Assembly (NCBI GenBank): GCA_002684695.1 | Contig: NYVQ01000060.1 | Span: 23,130 to 30,176 of the forward strand | Reading direction: 5' to 3' | Source: SAR116 cluster bacterium | GTDB lineage: Bacteria > Pseudomonadota > Alphaproteobacteria > Puniceispirillales > GCA-002684695 | Length of the DNA: 7,047 bases | Shown: positions 6,221 through 7,047 of the stretch, piece after piece | Layout: every line of letters begins with the position of its first letter | Numbering within the stretch: the stretch's first letter is position 1 | Position numbers and translations under genes: made by a program | The notes under the pieces: model-generated | Databases searched by the model: none | Seen by the model: the letters and a program-made list of their open reading frames with translations, nothing else | Told to the model about the DNA's origin: nothing

Positions 6221-7047
6221 ACTTTCTATTTCATCAATCAAAAGATCAAACTTTTTTAAAGCTTCTAACCTCTCATTATCATTTTCATGCTTAACTTTAA
6301 GATCATCAGACTCTTTACGAGCATTTGGTATGGTATTCCATTTCTCATTATTCATACTCATTACCTGATTTGCTATTGATGAATGGATATTGTTATATAT
6401 ATTTTTTGGCAAAATAGTGGGAGCTTCTTCATATATAAGGCGCATTCCAAAATAAAATAATCTTTCATCTTGAAATTTATCACAAATACCTAATTTTTCA
6501 GCCCATTCAGACCTATGAAATTGCTCCATTATCTGTCTATCAGAATTAGACAAAAAACCACCTTTGTACAAACTTTCCTCTGCTTGTATTTCCTCTTGTG
6601 ACTCAAATTCATTTTTTATTTGGTGTTCTTCTGATAGTAATGTGGATATAGTATTTTTAAACTTCTCACTACTTTTGATAAGATTTGCCCTCTCGATATA
6701 TAAATTACTTTCGTTAAAATTATTATTAATATTAAGAAAGTTGGTGAAATTAAAGATTAAAGGATTCTTATTATCTTTTATAGTTCTTATAAATTTAGGA
6801 CTTTTCTTCATTTCTAGTGCTAAATCACTCTTTGTCATATTTATATAATCATTAGGATCTTTTGAAAGATCAAAGCATTGTGGCCATTTATATACTGGGT
6901 GATCACAAATATATGTTGCTATAAATGGTTTTGTCCTTCCAAAGAAAAACTCATTAAAACAAAATAATAATTCTCTTTTTACTGTATTTTGCACATCGGA
7001 TTTTGTAGCACTTTTCAAACCAGCATCCCAGATTTCATAGGCTTTAT
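6209..7047 (-). CDS. sbcB: Exodeoxyribonuclease I, C-terminal part (5' end outside window)
   Basis: The frame is open on the minus strand from the window edge to the TAA at 6211-6209, giving 278 residues with no true start. The TTG at 7018 is internal, since the preceding codons read AYEIWDAG, which fits the family. ExoI degrades single-stranded DNA from the 3' end and acts in recombination and mismatch repair. I recognise its SH3-like middle domain (FFFGRTKPFIATYICDHP, then WPQCFDLSKDP and KNPLIFN). I also recognise the C-terminal helical domain, whose marker is LYKGGFLSNSDRQIM at about 6527-6571, matching the YNGFFSDADR block of E. coli ExoI. The region after it (DERLFYFGMRLIYEEAPTIL) aligns with KLLFNYRARNFPGTL. 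The DEDD nuclease domain would lie outside the window. The protein end is lysine- and glutamate-rich. trxA follows 75 nt downstream. The assignment is from memory of the family, with strong but divergent similarity. Confidence 0.78.
   Translation of the reverse strand, partial: KAYEIWDAGLKSATKSDVQNTVKRELLFCFNEFFFGRTKPFIATYICDHPVYKWPQCFDLSKDPNDYINMTKSDLALEMKKSPKFIRTIKDNKNPLIFNFTNFLNINNNFNESNLYIERANLIKSSEKFKNTISTLLSEEHQIKNEFESQEEIQAEESLYKGGFLSNSDRQIMEQFHRSEWAEKLGICDKFQDERLFYFGMRLIYEEAPTILPKNIYNNIHSSIANQVMSMNNEKWNTIPNARKESDDLKVKHENDNERLEALKKFDLLIDEIESQFN

Noticed and set aside
6564..6848. A 94-codon plus-strand reading frame rich in Leu, Ile and Ser, resembling a membrane protein
   Set aside because: It is the antisense shadow of the sbcB coding region, where AT-rich codons read backwards give hydrophobic residues; the minus-strand frame has clear family similarity.
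7016..7018. TTG as the start of a stand-alone 269-residue protein
   Set aside because: The frame stays open to the window edge, and the upstream residues (AYEIWDAG) fit the ExoI family, so the gene continues outside the window.

Overview
The window is a gene-dense, strongly AT-rich (about 30% G+C by eye) stretch of bacterial chromosome. Its gene order is rpsA-ihfB-lapA-trpF-trpB-trpA-accD-folC on the plus strand, then trxA on the minus strand. That order is typical of Alphaproteobacteria. With the low G+C and very short gaps, it points to a streamlined marine alphaproteobacterium of the SAR11/Pelagibacter or HIMB59/AEGEAN-169 type. The exact lineage is an inference.

Positions 1-5817 look like one co-directional run. 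It holds the 3' end of rpsA (ribosomal protein S1), ihfB (IHF beta), a small two-helix LapA-domain membrane protein, then trpF, trpB and trpA (late tryptophan synthesis), accD (acetyl-CoA carboxylase carboxyltransferase beta) and folC (folylpolyglutamate/dihydrofolate synthase). From ihfB onward the gaps are 6, 37, 23, 10, -4 and 12 nt, and no terminator or convincing internal promoter is visible. The trpA-accD junction is an ATGA overlap, so translational coupling is likely. The first tryptophan genes (trpE, G, D, C) are not here, matching the split trp genes common in Alphaproteobacteria.

Positions 5810-7047 are on the minus strand. trxA (thioredoxin) converges on folC and the two coding regions overlap by 8 bp at their 3' ends. 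trxA has the clearest ribosome binding site in the window and a plausible sigma-70 promoter in the 75-nt gap before it. Upstream of trxA lies the C-terminal 278 residues of a protein I read as exodeoxyribonuclease I (sbcB/xonA). It is cut by the window edge, so its nuclease domain is not visible. In many Alphaproteobacteria the gene next to trxA is addA, so finding sbcB there is the most notable feature of gene content.

I see no mobile element, CRISPR array, RNA gene or undescribed system. This is a mostly ordinary housekeeping region with a few details worth checking: the sbcB/trxA neighbourhood, a degenerate glycine loop in TrpF, a GC-rich hairpin patch inside trpB, and the folC/trxA stop-codon overlap.
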